From Bordetella genomosp. 10 (GTDB lineage Bacteria; Pseudomonadota; Gammaproteobacteria; Burkholderiales; Burkholderiaceae_B), in contig NZ_NEVM01000005.1 of the NCBI RefSeq assembly GCF_002261225.1, forward strand, positions 1,550,001 to 1,614,000: 64,000 bases of DNA. The letters run 5' to 3'. A model generated the notes under the pieces. That model searched no databases. It saw nothing but the letters and a program-made list of their open reading frames with translations, and was not told the origin of the DNA. The position numbers were made by a program, and so were the translations under genes. This document shows positions 1 to 8,595 of this stretch, one piece after another (within the stretch, counting starts at the first letter, position 1; the number at the start of each line of letters is the position of its first letter).

Positions 1-430
1 TGACGCCGATCTTCTTGCCCTTGAGGTCGGCCGGCGACTTGTAGTTCGCCAGGGTCTTGGTCGAGACGCCGAAGCCGATCAGCGGCGCGCGTCCCTGCAG
101 CACGAAGTTGCGGTAGAACTGGCCCTTGGACTGCAGGTTCAGCGAGTGCTCGAACGCGCCCGACACCACGTCGGCGCTGCCGCCCACCACGGCCTGCAAG
201 GCCTTGGCGCCGCCGGCGAAGTCGGGGATGGTGACCTCCAGGCCTTCGTCCTTGAAATAGCCGCGCACCTCGGCGATGGTCAGGGGCAGGTAATACACCA
301 GCGACTTGCCGCCGACGGCGATCGACACCTTGGATTTTTCGAGTGTTGCGGCCCGCGCGAAGGCGGGGGCCAGGCTCATGACGCCGGCCGAGCCGGCGAG
401 TTTGAGCAGTTCACGGCGAGTGACCGTCAT
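1..430 (-). CDS. ABC-type (NMT1/taurine-like) substrate-binding protein, partial
   Basis: This is the first 143 codons of a periplasmic solute-binding protein, cut off by the window edge. It begins MTVTRRELLKLAGSAG, a twin-arginine-like signal (TRREL) followed by a hydrophobic stretch ending near AFARA. Next come KVSIAVGGKSLVYYLPLTIA and EVRGYFKDEGLEV, typical of NMT1/SsuA-like proteins that deliver nitrate, sulfonate or thiamine precursors to an ABC transporter. A GGAG sits 9 nt before the ATG. It lies 158 nt after recR on the same strand, so it may be read through from the dnaX-ybaB-recR transcript. The substrate cannot be told from this fragment. Confidence 0.8.
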   Translation of the reverse strand, partial: MTVTRRELLKLAGSAGVMSLAPAFARAATLEKSKVSIAVGGKSLVYYLPLTIAEVRGYFKDEGLEVTIPDFAGGAKALQAVVGGSADVVSGAFEHSLNLQSKGQFYRNFVLQGRAPLIGFGVSTKTLANYKSPADLKGKKIGV

Positions 431-588
431 TTTTGCGTCTCCGATGTTAGCGCCGCGGCCCGTGGCAGGCGGATTTGTGTCGCGCCGGACCGGGCCAGCG
501 CCGCGATTGCTGCGGAATCATACTCCAGCGCCCGCGGGACTTCCCCGGCATGTTCACCGAGGCAGGGCCGGCCGGCGCGCCTTGGCGT

Positions 589-1197
589 TCAGGCCGACTT
601 GCGCTCCATCAAGGCCCAGGCGATGGTGCCGGCGTCGACGTACTCCAGCTCGCTGCCCGCGGGCACGCCGCGCGCCAGGCGCGTCACCGACAAGCCGCGT
701 TCGCGCAGCGCCTCGCCCAGGAAATGCGCGGTGGTCTCGCCCTCGGCCGTGAAATTGGTGGCCAGGATGACCTCCGTGACCACGCCGTCGCCGGCGCGCT
801 TGAGCACGCGCTCGAAGTCCAGCTCGCGCGGCCCCACGCCCTCCAGCGGCGCCACCCGGCCCATCAGCACGTAGTACAGGCCGCGATAGCCGTGGCTGGA
901 CTCGATCATGTTCTGGTCCGCCGGCGTCTCGACGATGCAGAGTTGCGAGGGATCGCGGCGCGGATTGGCGCAGGTCGCGCAGATCTCGTCTTCGGAAAAA
1001 CTGTTGCAGCGGACGCAATGGCGCAGGTTCTGCGTGGCGCCGGCCAGCGCGCGGCCCAGCAGCTCGGCCCCTTGCAGGTCGTGCTGCAAGAGGTGGTACG
1101 CCATGCGGCGCGCCGAGCGCACGCCGACGCCGGGCAGGCGGCGCAGCGCCTCGATCAGCGCCAGCAGCGGCTCGGGCTCGGGAAGCAGGGGCTCCAT
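589..1197 (-). CDS. recR: Recombination mediator protein RecR
   Basis: This is a 202-aa RecR of normal length. RecR acts with RecF and RecO to load RecA on gapped, SSB-coated DNA. Visible parts are an N-terminal helix-hairpin-helix region ([16 protein letters not shown]), a four-cysteine zinc finger (C61, C64, C73, C76) and a Toprim domain starting at [14 protein letters not shown]. It is 22 nt downstream of ybaB on the same strand, the usual dnaX-ybaB-recR arrangement. Nothing looks degraded. Confidence 0.97.
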   Translation of the reverse strand: MEPLLPEPEPLLALIEALRRLPGVGVRSARRMAYHLLQHDLQGAELLGRALAGATQNLRHCVRCNSFSEDEICATCANPRRDPSQLCIVETPADQNMIESSHGYRGLYYVLMGRVAPLEGVGPRELDFERVLKRAGDGVVTEVILATNFTAEGETTAHFLGEALRERGLSVTRLARGVPAGSELEYVDAGTIAWALMERKSA

Positions 1198-1219
1198 GCG
1201 ATCCTATGGAATCAGTGAA

Positions 1220-1546
1220 TCAGAACGGAAACTTCATGCCGGGGGGCATGGGCATGCCGGCGGTCACCGCCGACATCTTTTCCTGGCTGGTGGCTTCGGC
1301 CTTGCGCAGCGCGTCGTTGAACGCCGCCGCGACCAGGTCTTCCAGCATGTCCTTGTCGTCGCCCAGCAGGCTGGGGTCGATGGCCACGCGCTTGACGTCG
1401 TGGCGGCAGGTCATGGTGACCTTGACCAGGCCGCCGCCGGAGGCGCCTTCCACCAGTATCTCGGCCAGCGCTTCCTGGGCCTTCTTCATGTTTTCCTGCA
1501 TTTGCTGCGCCTGGCGCATCAAACCGGCCAATTGTCCTTTCATCAT
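1220..1546 (-). CDS. ybaB: YbaB/EbfC family nucleoid-associated protein
   Basis: This small DNA-binding protein (108 aa) starts [20 protein letters not shown] and contains the family core [20 protein letters not shown] and [20 protein letters not shown]. YbaB homologues form dimers that bind DNA as a pincer and coat the nucleoid. The C-terminus is Met/Pro-rich ([18 protein letters not shown]), as in proteobacterial members. It lies between dnaX and recR on the same strand, the conserved context; 174 nt separate it from dnaX. Confidence 0.95.
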   Translation of the reverse strand: MMKGQLAGLMRQAQQMQENMKKAQEALAEILVEGASGGGLVKVTMTCRHDVKRVAIDPSLLGDDKDMLEDLVAAAFNDALRKAEATSQEKMSAVTAGMPMPPGMKFPF

Positions 1547-1720
1547 GATGGGATGTCCTTCTGGAAATGGGATGACTGGGTAAGGTCGCGCGGCGGGCGG
1601 CTCATGCGCCCCGGCGCGCGGCCGGATTCATGCCGGCGCAGGCGCCGGGCAAGACGGATTCGTATTCGCCCGGGCCGGGCGGGAGGATGCCTGTCGGCGC
1701 TCGGTGTCGGGCAGCACGCT

Positions 1721-4129
1721 TCATGCCGCGGCCGCCATGGGCGGTTCGATGGCCCGGATGGAGCCGGGCACGATCTTGCCACCGAAATTGTCGACCAATG
1801 CCTGCACGAAGGGATCGGCCACGGCCGCTTCCTCGGCGGCCTGCTGGCGCGCGGCACGCTCCTGCTGCGCGACGGCGTGGGCCGTGCCGTCGCCCGTGGC
1901 GCCGAACTCGACTTCCAGGCGGATGGCCTGGCCGAAGTGTTCGCACAGCACGGTTTGCAGCCGCTGCTTACTGGCGCTGTCGACCAGCGTGCGCACCGCC
2001 AGGCGCAGGCGCACCAGGTCGCCTTGCAGGCCGGCCCATTCGCTCTGGCGCGCCACTTCGGCGGCCAGGCCGGTGACCGGCAACTGGGCCGCCAGCGCGG
2101 GCCAGGAGGCCGCGTCCATGTCGGACAGGCGCGGACCGCGCGAAGCGCGAGACGCCGGGGCGCGGTTCACCACCGGCGCGCGGCGTGGGGGCTCGGGCAT
2201 CGCCATGCTGCCGCCGGCGCCGCCGCCGAGCGTCTCGAATTCGTCGTCGTCGGCCGGGGCGATGAAGCCGTCGTCGCTGCCGAAATACCCGTCGCCGCCG
2301 GCATAGCCTTCGGCATCGTCCGGAATGACCTCGTCCACCCAGGACGGCGGCCCGTCATCGGCGCGGGCGGCGGGGGCCTGTTGCTGTTGCGCGGCGGCGG
2401 CTTGTTGCGCCGCGGGCGCTTGCTGGGCGGCTGGCGTCCGGGCCGCGGCCGGCGCCGGGGGCGTCGCTGAAGCCTCAGGCGAGGCCTGTTGTGCCTCGGA
2501 CGGAGCCGGCGCCTGGCGCGCGGCCGCTGCCCGAGCCGCAGCCGGCGGCTGTTGGTCGGCCGCTGCCTGGGTCGTATCCGGCGCCTGTTGGGCAGCAGCC
2601 GATGCCCGCGGCGCGGAGGCCGCGGTGTCAGCTTGGTCCCAGGGAGGCGGCGCCTTATCGGCGGCCGGCGCATTCGCGCCAGCGCTTGCATCCGTCGGCG
2701 CGGACGGCATTGCCTGCCCGGCGACGGGCGCGACCGTAGCCGCTGGAGCAGCCGGGGCGGACGGAGCAGCTTGAGCAGCCGGCACTGCGGCGGCGGGAGC
2801 AGTCGCGGTCGCCGGAGCAGCAGTAGCAGTCTGGTCGGCCGGCGAAGCGATAGCGGCCGGTGCGGCCACGGCGGCGGGTGCCGCCGGGGCTGCTGCTTGG
2901 GCAGCCGCTTGCGCGCCGGCGCCAGCCGAGGCGGCAGGCGCGGAAGCAGCGGCATCCGTAGACGCCGGCGCGGACGCGGCGACCGCACTCCCCGTCGGTT
3001 CCTGGCTACCGCGCGTCGGCGGCGGCAAGGTCTGCGGCGGCCCCGCCTCGCCGCTCAAGGACAGCATCCGCAGGCACGCCATGACGAAACCGGCATACTC
3101 GTCCGGCGCCAGCGCCAGCTCCTGCCGGCTATGCACCGCCACGGAATAGAACAATTGCACCGCATCGCCGTGCAACGTGCCCGCCAGGCGCGCCACGTCC
3201 GCGGCCAGCGGGTCGTCGGCCGGCGTGGCCCCCCGCACCCGCTGCTCGATGGCCACCCGCGACAGCAGCACCGCCAGGTCGGCCAGCGCGCCGCCGTACG
3301 ACAACCCGCGCGTGGCCAGCTCGTCGGCCACCGCCAGCACCGCCAGCGCATCGCCGGCGGCCAGCGCATCGAGCAGCCGCACCAGATGCCGCTGGTCGAT
3401 GGTGCCGAGCATGCCGCGCACGGCTTCCTCGGTCAGGTTGCCGGCGCTATAGGCGATGGCCTGGTCGGTCAGCGACAGCGCGTCGCGCATCGAACCGGCC
3501 GCCGCCTGGGCGATCAGGCGCAGGGCCGGCACCTCGGCGGCCACCTGCTCCTCGCCCAGCACGTGGGTGAGATGGCCGACGATGGCGTCGGGCGGCATCT
3601 GCTTCAGGTTGAATTGCAGGCAGCGCGACAGCACCGTCACCGGAATCTTTTGCGGGTCGGTGGTCGCGATGATGAACTTGACGTGCGGCGGCGGCTCTTC
3701 CAGCGTCTTCAGCATGGCGTTGAAGGCATGGCCGGTCAGCATGTGCACTTCGTCGATCATGTAGACCTTGAAGCGCCCCGCGCCCGGCGCGTACACCGCC
3801 TGCTCCAGCAACTGGGTCATCTCGTCGACGCCGCGGTTGGACGCCGCGTCCAGTTCCAGGTAGTCGACGAAGCGGCCGGCATCGATCTCCGTGCAGGCCC
3901 GGCACACGCCACAGGGCTTGGACGTAATGCCGGTTTCGCAATTGAGCGATTTCGCCAGGATGCGCGACAGCGTGGTCTTGCCCACGCCCCGCGTACCGGT
4001 GAAAAGCCAGGCGTGATGCAGACGCTGCGTATCCAGTGCGTGCGTCAACGCGCGCACCACGTGGTCCTGCCCCACCAGGGTGTCGAAGGATCGGGGCCGC
4101 CACTTGCGAGCCAGTACGAGATAGGTCAT
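1721..4129 (-). CDS. dnaX: DNA polymerase III subunits gamma/tau
   Basis: DnaX is the clamp-loader ATPase and organiser of the replicative holoenzyme. The 802-aa product has Walker A GTRGVGKT (residues 45-52), a zinc site formed by C64, C73, C76 and C79, and the DEVH Walker B box (126-129). From about residue 370 to 630 runs a very long Ala/Pro/Gln-rich linker. A C-terminal tau-like domain follows (SWPALAAQLPVTGLAAEVAR), expected to bind the polymerase alpha subunit. It is longer than E. coli DnaX (643 aa) mainly because of the linker. I saw no A-rich slippery heptamer for the gamma frameshift. The SRP RNA lies just upstream on the same strand. Confidence 0.97.
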   Translation of the reverse strand: MTYLVLARKWRPRSFDTLVGQDHVVRALTHALDTQRLHHAWLFTGTRGVGKTTLSRILAKSLNCETGITSKPCGVCRACTEIDAGRFVDYLELDAASNRGVDEMTQLLEQAVYAPGAGRFKVYMIDEVHMLTGHAFNAMLKTLEEPPPHVKFIIATTDPQKIPVTVLSRCLQFNLKQMPPDAIVGHLTHVLGEEQVAAEVPALRLIAQAAAGSMRDALSLTDQAIAYSAGNLTEEAVRGMLGTIDQRHLVRLLDALAAGDALAVLAVADELATRGLSYGGALADLAVLLSRVAIEQRVRGATPADDPLAADVARLAGTLHGDAVQLFYSVAVHSRQELALAPDEYAGFVMACLRMLSLSGEAGPPQTLPPPTRGSQEPTGSAVAASAPASTDAAASAPAASAGAGAQAAAQAAAPAAPAAVAAPAAIASPADQTATAAPATATAPAAAVPAAQAAPSAPAAPAATVAPVAGQAMPSAPTDASAGANAPAADKAPPPWDQADTAASAPRASAAAQQAPDTTQAAADQQPPAAARAAAARQAPAPSEAQQASPEASATPPAPAAARTPAAQQAPAAQQAAAAQQQQAPAARADDGPPSWVDEVIPDDAEGYAGGDGYFGSDDGFIAPADDDEFETLGGGAGGSMAMPEPPRRAPVVNRAPASRASRGPRLSDMDAASWPALAAQLPVTGLAAEVARQSEWAGLQGDLVRLRLAVRTLVDSASKQRLQTVLCEHFGQAIRLEVEFGATGDGTAHAVAQQERAARQQAAEEAAVADPFVQALVDNFGGKIVPGSIRAIEPPMAAAA

Positions 4130-4237
4130 GGGCGGATTGTAGAGCCTGCCGGGCCTGAAAGACGAAAGGGACGGGCCACGACGAACACCGACGCTTCGAC
4201 ACGCGGTTCCGTCATGGCCCGTCCCTGGGGAATTTGG

Positions 4238-4336
4238 TTGACGAGCCTTACTCCGGCACTGATCCTAAACGACTATGGCTGCTTCGTTCCCGACCTGACC
4301 AGGTTCACCGCCGAACCATGCGAAGGGGCCCGTCAA
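4238..4336 (-). ncRNA. ffs: Small bacterial SRP RNA (4.5S type)
   Basis: On the minus strand the segment contains GGTGAACCTGGTCAGGTCGG followed by GAACGAAGCAGCC, the conserved SRP-RNA tip with its GGAA-type loop and the Ffh-binding internal loop. The ends pair: TTGACGGGCC at the 5' end against GGCTCGTCAA at the 3' end, giving one long hairpin of about 99 nt. The RNA joins Ffh to form the signal recognition particle. A TAGAAT box on the minus strand a few nucleotides before the 5' end may be the -10. The exact ends are inferred from pairing. Confidence 0.93.
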
Positions 4337-4438
4337 GGCGAATTCTAGCAGATCGGCGCGCCCGCCCCGCTCCCTCTCGATGCTAGAATCTCAATCCCTC
4401 CAGGCGCGGCCCTCGCCGCGCCCGCTGCTCATCAGCGA

Positions 4439-4513
4439 CTCGCCGTAGTTAAATGGATATAACCGGCCCCTCCTAAGGGTCAATTGGTGGTTCGATTCCA
4501 CCCGGCGAGGCCA
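4439..4513 (+). tRNA. tRNA-Arg (anticodon CCU)
   Basis: A complete cloverleaf can be folded by eye. The 7-bp acceptor stem pairs CTCGCCG with CGGCGAG, the discriminator is G, and CCA is encoded at 4511-4513. The D arm is GTTA...ATAAC. The anticodon stem GGCCC/GGGTC (one G-U) encloses loop CTCCTAA, so the anticodon is CCU. The T arm is GGTGG-TTCGATT-CCACC. The 3' half of this gene is the integration site of the downstream element, and the full gene is kept at the attL side. Confidence 0.96.
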
Positions 4514-4514
4514 A
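4488..4514. repeat. attL: left 27-bp direct repeat of the integrated element
   Basis: These 27 bases run from the T arm through the CCA end of tRNA-Arg(CCU) plus one base. They are repeated without mismatch at 20439-20465. Bases on each side differ (GG before and TCGGC after here; GC before and GTCCC after at the right copy), which defines the repeat limits. The tyrosine integrase gene begins 78 bp to the right. Tyrosine integrases commonly use the 3' half of a tRNA as attB, which fits attL. Confidence 0.93.
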
Positions 4515-4591
4515 TCGGCTTACACTACTGAAATCGCTAACTATCTGATAGCAAAGGGGTTTCCTCGGAGGCCCGCGCTTTCCCTCCCCGT

Positions 4592-6406
4592 ATGAAGGAC
4601 GTGTCGCGTCATAAAACCGTGTCAGTTGAGAGTGACACAGACATGCACCGACTACCTTCTGGCGTCTACCTTCGTGGCGCCGTTTATCAGATTCGAGTCC
4701 TGATTCCTATGGACTTGCAGGCCCAGTTCCCACGCACCAAGGGCGGGAAGCTCAGCACCGCCGCCTACCGGGCCAGCCTGGGGACTACAGACCCGGCCGA
4801 GGCCACCATACGCGCCCATCGCATCCTGGCTGAATGGCGTGCCCGTTTCGAGGGAATGCGTGCGCAAGCCCAGGCCCGTTATGTGGAGCCTGGGCCTGGC
4901 CTGATCGAGCACATAGCCGAACAGGCCCGCCACAGAGTCCTGGCGACAGACGACACCATACGGTCCAGCCCTAAAGCTGCTGCCATGTTGGCAGGCATAA
5001 ACCGGACGCCCGCCCCGTCCTTTTTTTCCCCGCACGACAAGACCCTGCGCCAAGTCTTGACCGGCGCAAGCGTCCGCGCAGCCGTATCTGCCGCTGAGGA
5101 TCACAGCTTCCTCACCCGTGCCCACGCTGAATCATTGGCCGACTGGTATTCCCGGGTCACAGCCGCTCTTAGGCAGGCAATGATCCAAGGGGACTACAGA
5201 GCCGCCCGGGATGAGGCCAAGCGGGTATGCGACTCCCTAGGCGTACCCGTGGACTGGGAATCGCCCAAGCGGGTGGGCGACCTCCAGCGCATCATGCGGA
5301 CCATCGTGAGCGCCTGGATGGACGCCAGCGCCCGAAGCCAGGGGGAGCCTATAGACACCCCAGAGGCCCCTGCATATGCCCAGGAATTCCCCGCGACTCA
5401 GCCAGACCACGCCGCAACGCTGGCCGATGCCCCTGCACCCGAGGCATCCCCCAAGCGGGTAGGCGACCTCCTACCGGATTGGATTCGCCTCAATAGCCCC
5501 AAGCCCGATGCCGTGAAACGCATCGACCGCCCACTTGCCCTATGGCGCGAGGCCACGGGGGACCCCGAGCTTTCCTCGATAACGAGGAAGACCGGCGCGA
5601 CCTTTATTGCCTACTTACTGGACACTGAGTCACGCGGATTCGGACGCAAATCAGCACACACCTACGCCGCCGGAATCAACGCGCTTTTGAATGTGGCCGA
5701 GAAGCAAGGGTACATCGAGCGCAATCCATGCTCATTGCTGGACTTCGATAAAACCCCGGGCGCCGGCAAGCGCACCCCTTGGACTGATGACCAGCTCGCC
5801 AAGATCTTCGGGGCGGCATTGTTCCGAGATATGGAGAATTCGCCTGAATGGCGTGGAGTGCCGAGTGAGGACGGGCGGGCACTCCTGTTGTTGCTGCTGC
5901 ATACCGGGGCTCGTATAGGCGAGGTTGCACAGGCAAGATGCCAGGATTTCGTAATCCGCTCCGGGCTTGAGTGCATCGAAATCAACGCCGAGGCCGGCAC
6001 GGTCAAGACCGATACCAGCGAGCGGGTCATTCCGATTGCCACACACCTCCTAAATGACCCGTGGTTCCGTCAGTGGCTAGATGCCGTCAAGGCAAGAGCA
6101 ACGGGACCTGCGATGCCAGGTTTCCACCGTGGCCCCAAGACTCCACCGGGTGAAGTCGCCATGGAATGGTTGCGAGAGTTCCGTGCACATAACGGGCTGC
6201 CCCCGGGGAAGCTCAATGGATCGCATAAATTCCGCCACTGGATCAGTACCGCCCTCGCCGAAGTCGGGATATCCCCGAGAATTTCGGACGCAGTCACGGG
6301 CCATTCTGCCCGGGGCTCGACGGGACAGAGGACCTATGTGACGGTCACTCTACCCATGATGGCTGATGCTCTGGGGACAATTCGGTGGCCTGCATTGCCG
6401 AGCTAG
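4592..6406 (+). CDS. Tyrosine-type site-specific integrase
   Basis: This 604-aa integrase of the tRNA-Arg element has a DUF6538-like N-terminal segment (HRLPSGVYLRGAVYQIRV), a long SAM-like core-binding region, and a C-terminal catalytic domain. The catalytic set is complete: R441 (TGARIGE), H545-K-F-R548, H571 (TGHSARG) and nucleophile Y582 (RTYVTV). An alternative start is the Met at MHRLPSGVYL, 17 codons in. The gene starts 78 bp from attL and reads away from it, the standard layout. It should catalyse integration at, and excision from, the tRNA 3' end. No excisionase gene is evident beside it. Confidence 0.95.
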   Translation: MKDVSRHKTVSVESDTDMHRLPSGVYLRGAVYQIRVLIPMDLQAQFPRTKGGKLSTAAYRASLGTTDPAEATIRAHRILAEWRARFEGMRAQAQARYVEPGPGLIEHIAEQARHRVLATDDTIRSSPKAAAMLAGINRTPAPSFFSPHDKTLRQVLTGASVRAAVSAAEDHSFLTRAHAESLADWYSRVTAALRQAMIQGDYRAARDEAKRVCDSLGVPVDWESPKRVGDLQRIMRTIVSAWMDASARSQGEPIDTPEAPAYAQEFPATQPDHAATLADAPAPEASPKRVGDLLPDWIRLNSPKPDAVKRIDRPLALWREATGDPELSSITRKTGATFIAYLLDTESRGFGRKSAHTYAAGINALLNVAEKQGYIERNPCSLLDFDKTPGAGKRTPWTDDQLAKIFGAALFRDMENSPEWRGVPSEDGRALLLLLLHTGARIGEVAQARCQDFVIRSGLECIEINAEAGTVKTDTSERVIPIATHLLNDPWFRQWLDAVKARATGPAMPGFHRGPKTPPGEVAMEWLREFRAHNGLPPGKLNGSHKFRHWISTALAEVGISPRISDAVTGHSARGSTGQRTYVTVTLPMMADALGTIRWPALPS

Positions 6407-6711
6407 GAACCCTCTAATCGTGTCCGCGACCAGACTGCCCCCTCAAGGCTCCATAAAACTTGAGCGGTCGTGCCTCACCTCCTGGATGAGCAATGGGGCC
6501 TCCCATACTGTTACGCCTCCTAGCGGCGAAGAATGTTTGGCCGTAAAGCGCGGCACAAAACTAATCATAAGTTAATGCAGAAGATACGGTGAGCCTTACA
6601 ACCGCATGGGCAAACTGGCTTTCCGTTAAATGAGTGCCCGCAAGATAGGTCGCTGCGATAACCTGAGAACCATCCTGGGCGGAGGTATTCTGAAAATGGG
6701 TTGCTGGTGAG
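6407..6711. other. Gene-free stretch between integrase and HEPN gene
   Basis: I find no convincing gene here. A 69-codon ORF overlaps the integrase 3' end in another frame, but it has no plausible ribosome-binding site and looks non-coding. The stretch is AT-richer than the chromosome and probably carries the promoter of the HEPN gene. No clear -35/-10 pair or hairpin terminator was seen. Confidence 0.5.
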
Positions 6712-8070
6712 ATGGGCCTGAGATGTAGACTTATTCAACACGCAATGCGGGCCTCAAAAAGCTACGGGACATCAATGGTTAAAATCACCGGGAAGCACCA
6801 GGAAACCATTAGGACATATGTTGAAAGCTTATCCTATGACGATCTCTCTACCTTCCAAACGACCAATCCTACGTTTCTTCCCCTCAAAAAGCTTATCATC
6901 AGCTTGGCGCCGAAAATGCTCGACGAGCGAGCCGCGATGCTTCTCTGTAGTTCCGCTATCGAAGAAGTATTGGGATTTTCAGAAGACCGCCTACGCTTTA
7001 GTCCGCCCTTCGGTGTAAGCGTCGATACCGCGAGACGTGCGCTGGAACAGCAAAGGCCAGAGCTGTACGCCAATATTCAACAACGCATCGAATCTCTGCC
7101 ACGCCGATATCAGGTTTGTCTTGAGCTGCCACGCATACGGTGGTTAGGACCTTTCCGCGAACCTATTTCGGAAGGGCTAAGTATTGTTGGCGGCTTGCCC
7201 GAAGAATTTGATGGTGAAAACGGCGGCGGCACTGCCAGGCAGCATTTATCCAAGAGGCTAGATGACCCGCAATACAGGCGCCAAAGGGAGACGGCATGGC
7301 TAGAAATTGAGCTGTTTGGTTATGCCGATGAGTCCCCAGAATCACTGCTCATCACGGAAGCGATATCTATTGCTAAGCAGTTGGCATTCGTCTTGGGGCA
7401 GTGCAAATTTCTGGGACTACAGACATCTGGAGCTCGGTACGGTTTCGCGCGAGGGAGCATTAACGACAAGGCGGCCTCTGACGTGCGACGGATCAGATTA
7501 CCCCAGGCCGCTGGGCGGGCCTTGTCCTGTTTGGTACTGTACACCGGTGACATGCTGCCAGAACGCGACACCGACCACCTCGGTAGACTGCTCTACTCTC
7601 AAGACCAGCTAGCGCATAGGCAAGCGCTGCGGCGCTCGATGCTATCAGACGGCTATTCTAAGGTTCGTGACTACTTCAAATGCAAATCTGATCCCGACTA
7701 CGGTCGGATAGCGACCGCAATCGAATGGTTGCTAGATGCCGAGACAGCCGATAACGAAACTCTCGCGTATCTTTCAAGCTGCATTGGACTAGAAGCGTTG
7801 ATAGGTGGCGGAGATGCCTCGGAGAATATCGCGGGCCAGCGCCTAGCCGACCGATATGCGTACACGCTCGGCAGAAATGCCGCAAGACGCAAAGCACTCC
7901 AAGCTCAATACCTGGACGTACTGCAAATTCGCGGCCGACTAGTCCACGGCCGCGTATCGAAGCTTTCTCCGGAAGATCGCCCGAAACTGGATATGGTGCG
8001 TTCCATGCTTGCTGATCTTCTCGTTCACGAAATTGACCTCATGTTCACCCGCAACTGTAACGATTCATGA
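6712..8070 (+). CDS. Apea-like HEPN-domain protein, putative defence RNase
   Basis: This 452-aa protein has a helical C-terminal domain with the HEPN signature R-x4-6-H: R407-GRLV-H412 in LQIRGRLVHGRVSKLS. An upstream helix, LSSCIGLEALIGGGD, resembles the first conserved helix of Apea-like HEPN proteins. HEPN domains with an intact RX4-6H motif are commonly metal-independent RNases in toxin or abortive-infection systems. The N-terminal 300 residues are not recognised; they include FLPLKKLIISLAPKM and a possible ligand- or target-sensing part. Starts at 6712, 6745 or 6775 are all possible, and none has a strong SD. Base composition is well below the chromosome, fitting transfer. The next genes on the opposite strand are a second putative defence pair. 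Confidence 0.7.
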   Translation: MGLRCRLIQHAMRASKSYGTSMVKITGKHQETIRTYVESLSYDDLSTFQTTNPTFLPLKKLIISLAPKMLDERAAMLLCSSAIEEVLGFSEDRLRFSPPFGVSVDTARRALEQQRPELYANIQQRIESLPRRYQVCLELPRIRWLGPFREPISEGLSIVGGLPEEFDGENGGGTARQHLSKRLDDPQYRRQRETAWLEIELFGYADESPESLLITEAISIAKQLAFVLGQCKFLGLQTSGARYGFARGSINDKAASDVRRIRLPQAAGRALSCLVLYTGDMLPERDTDHLGRLLYSQDQLAHRQALRRSMLSDGYSKVRDYFKCKSDPDYGRIATAIEWLLDAETADNETLAYLSSCIGLEALIGGGDASENIAGQRLADRYAYTLGRNAARRKALQAQYLDVLQIRGRLVHGRVSKLSPEDRPKLDMVRSMLADLLVHEIDLMFTRNCNDS

Positions 8071-8223
8071 GTTTCATCTGCGCGATTAGCATCTTAGCCT
8101 TCGCGCCGCGATGACCTATCGTGAATCAGCCCAGATACCTCAGAACACATAGAAAGCGCTACGCGGACCAACTCATATGTAGCAGGCATGCTCTTGCGAC
8201 TGCGAAACAAAGCAGACATCTAG

Positions 8224-8595
8224 TCAAAGGTAGCAAAAGGACTGCGGAGCTACGTTAGTAGGCAGCACGTTGCTCAATGCCAATGGCTTCTCGTACTTAC
8301 GGACCGCCTTTACCTCGATTGCGTACGCTGTGGTCCGCCCCCGAAAATATTGATTAAAAAATCGACGTGTTATCCCCGCAAAGTCACTCGTTTTTTTCCA
8401 CACATCGTGCGGCCTGGCAGACAAAATAGCGCCAATTTCGAACTCACCGACGACCTTACCAACAGGCATTGTTGCGTAAATAACAACCGTCGTAACATCC
8501 GGATTTTTAAAAACCGCTTTGCGAAATTCGAATTTCTTTTCGCCATCGAGTATTTTTTCAGCAAACTCCGGCTTAATGGACAATAAGACTCTCAT
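8224..8595 (-). CDS. ASCH-domain protein (PUA-fold, RNA-binding type)
   Basis: This 123-aa protein has the ASCH signature GxKxxExR near its N-terminus: G18-E-K20-K-F-E23-F-R25. A beta-strand with a conserved-looking glycine follows (VVIYATMPVGKVVGEFEIG), then an aromatic region (FFNQYFRGRTTAYAIEV). ASCH proteins have a PUA-like fold and bind or cleave RNA. The ATG at 8595 is preferred because AGGGGG lies 5 nt upstream; a TTG one codon earlier is also open. It overlaps the 3' end of the GNAT gene by 23 bp, so the two are almost certainly translated together. Confidence 0.8.
   Translation of the reverse strand: MRVLLSIKPEFAEKILDGEKKFEFRKAVFKNPDVTTVVIYATMPVGKVVGEFEIGAILSARPHDVWKKTSDFAGITRRFFNQYFRGRTTAYAIEVKAVRKYEKPLALSNVLPTNVAPQSFCYL

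Noticed and set aside
1721..4129. Programmed -1 frameshift in dnaX (gamma subunit)
   Set aside because: No A-AAA-AAG-like slippery heptamer with a following stem was seen on the coding strand.
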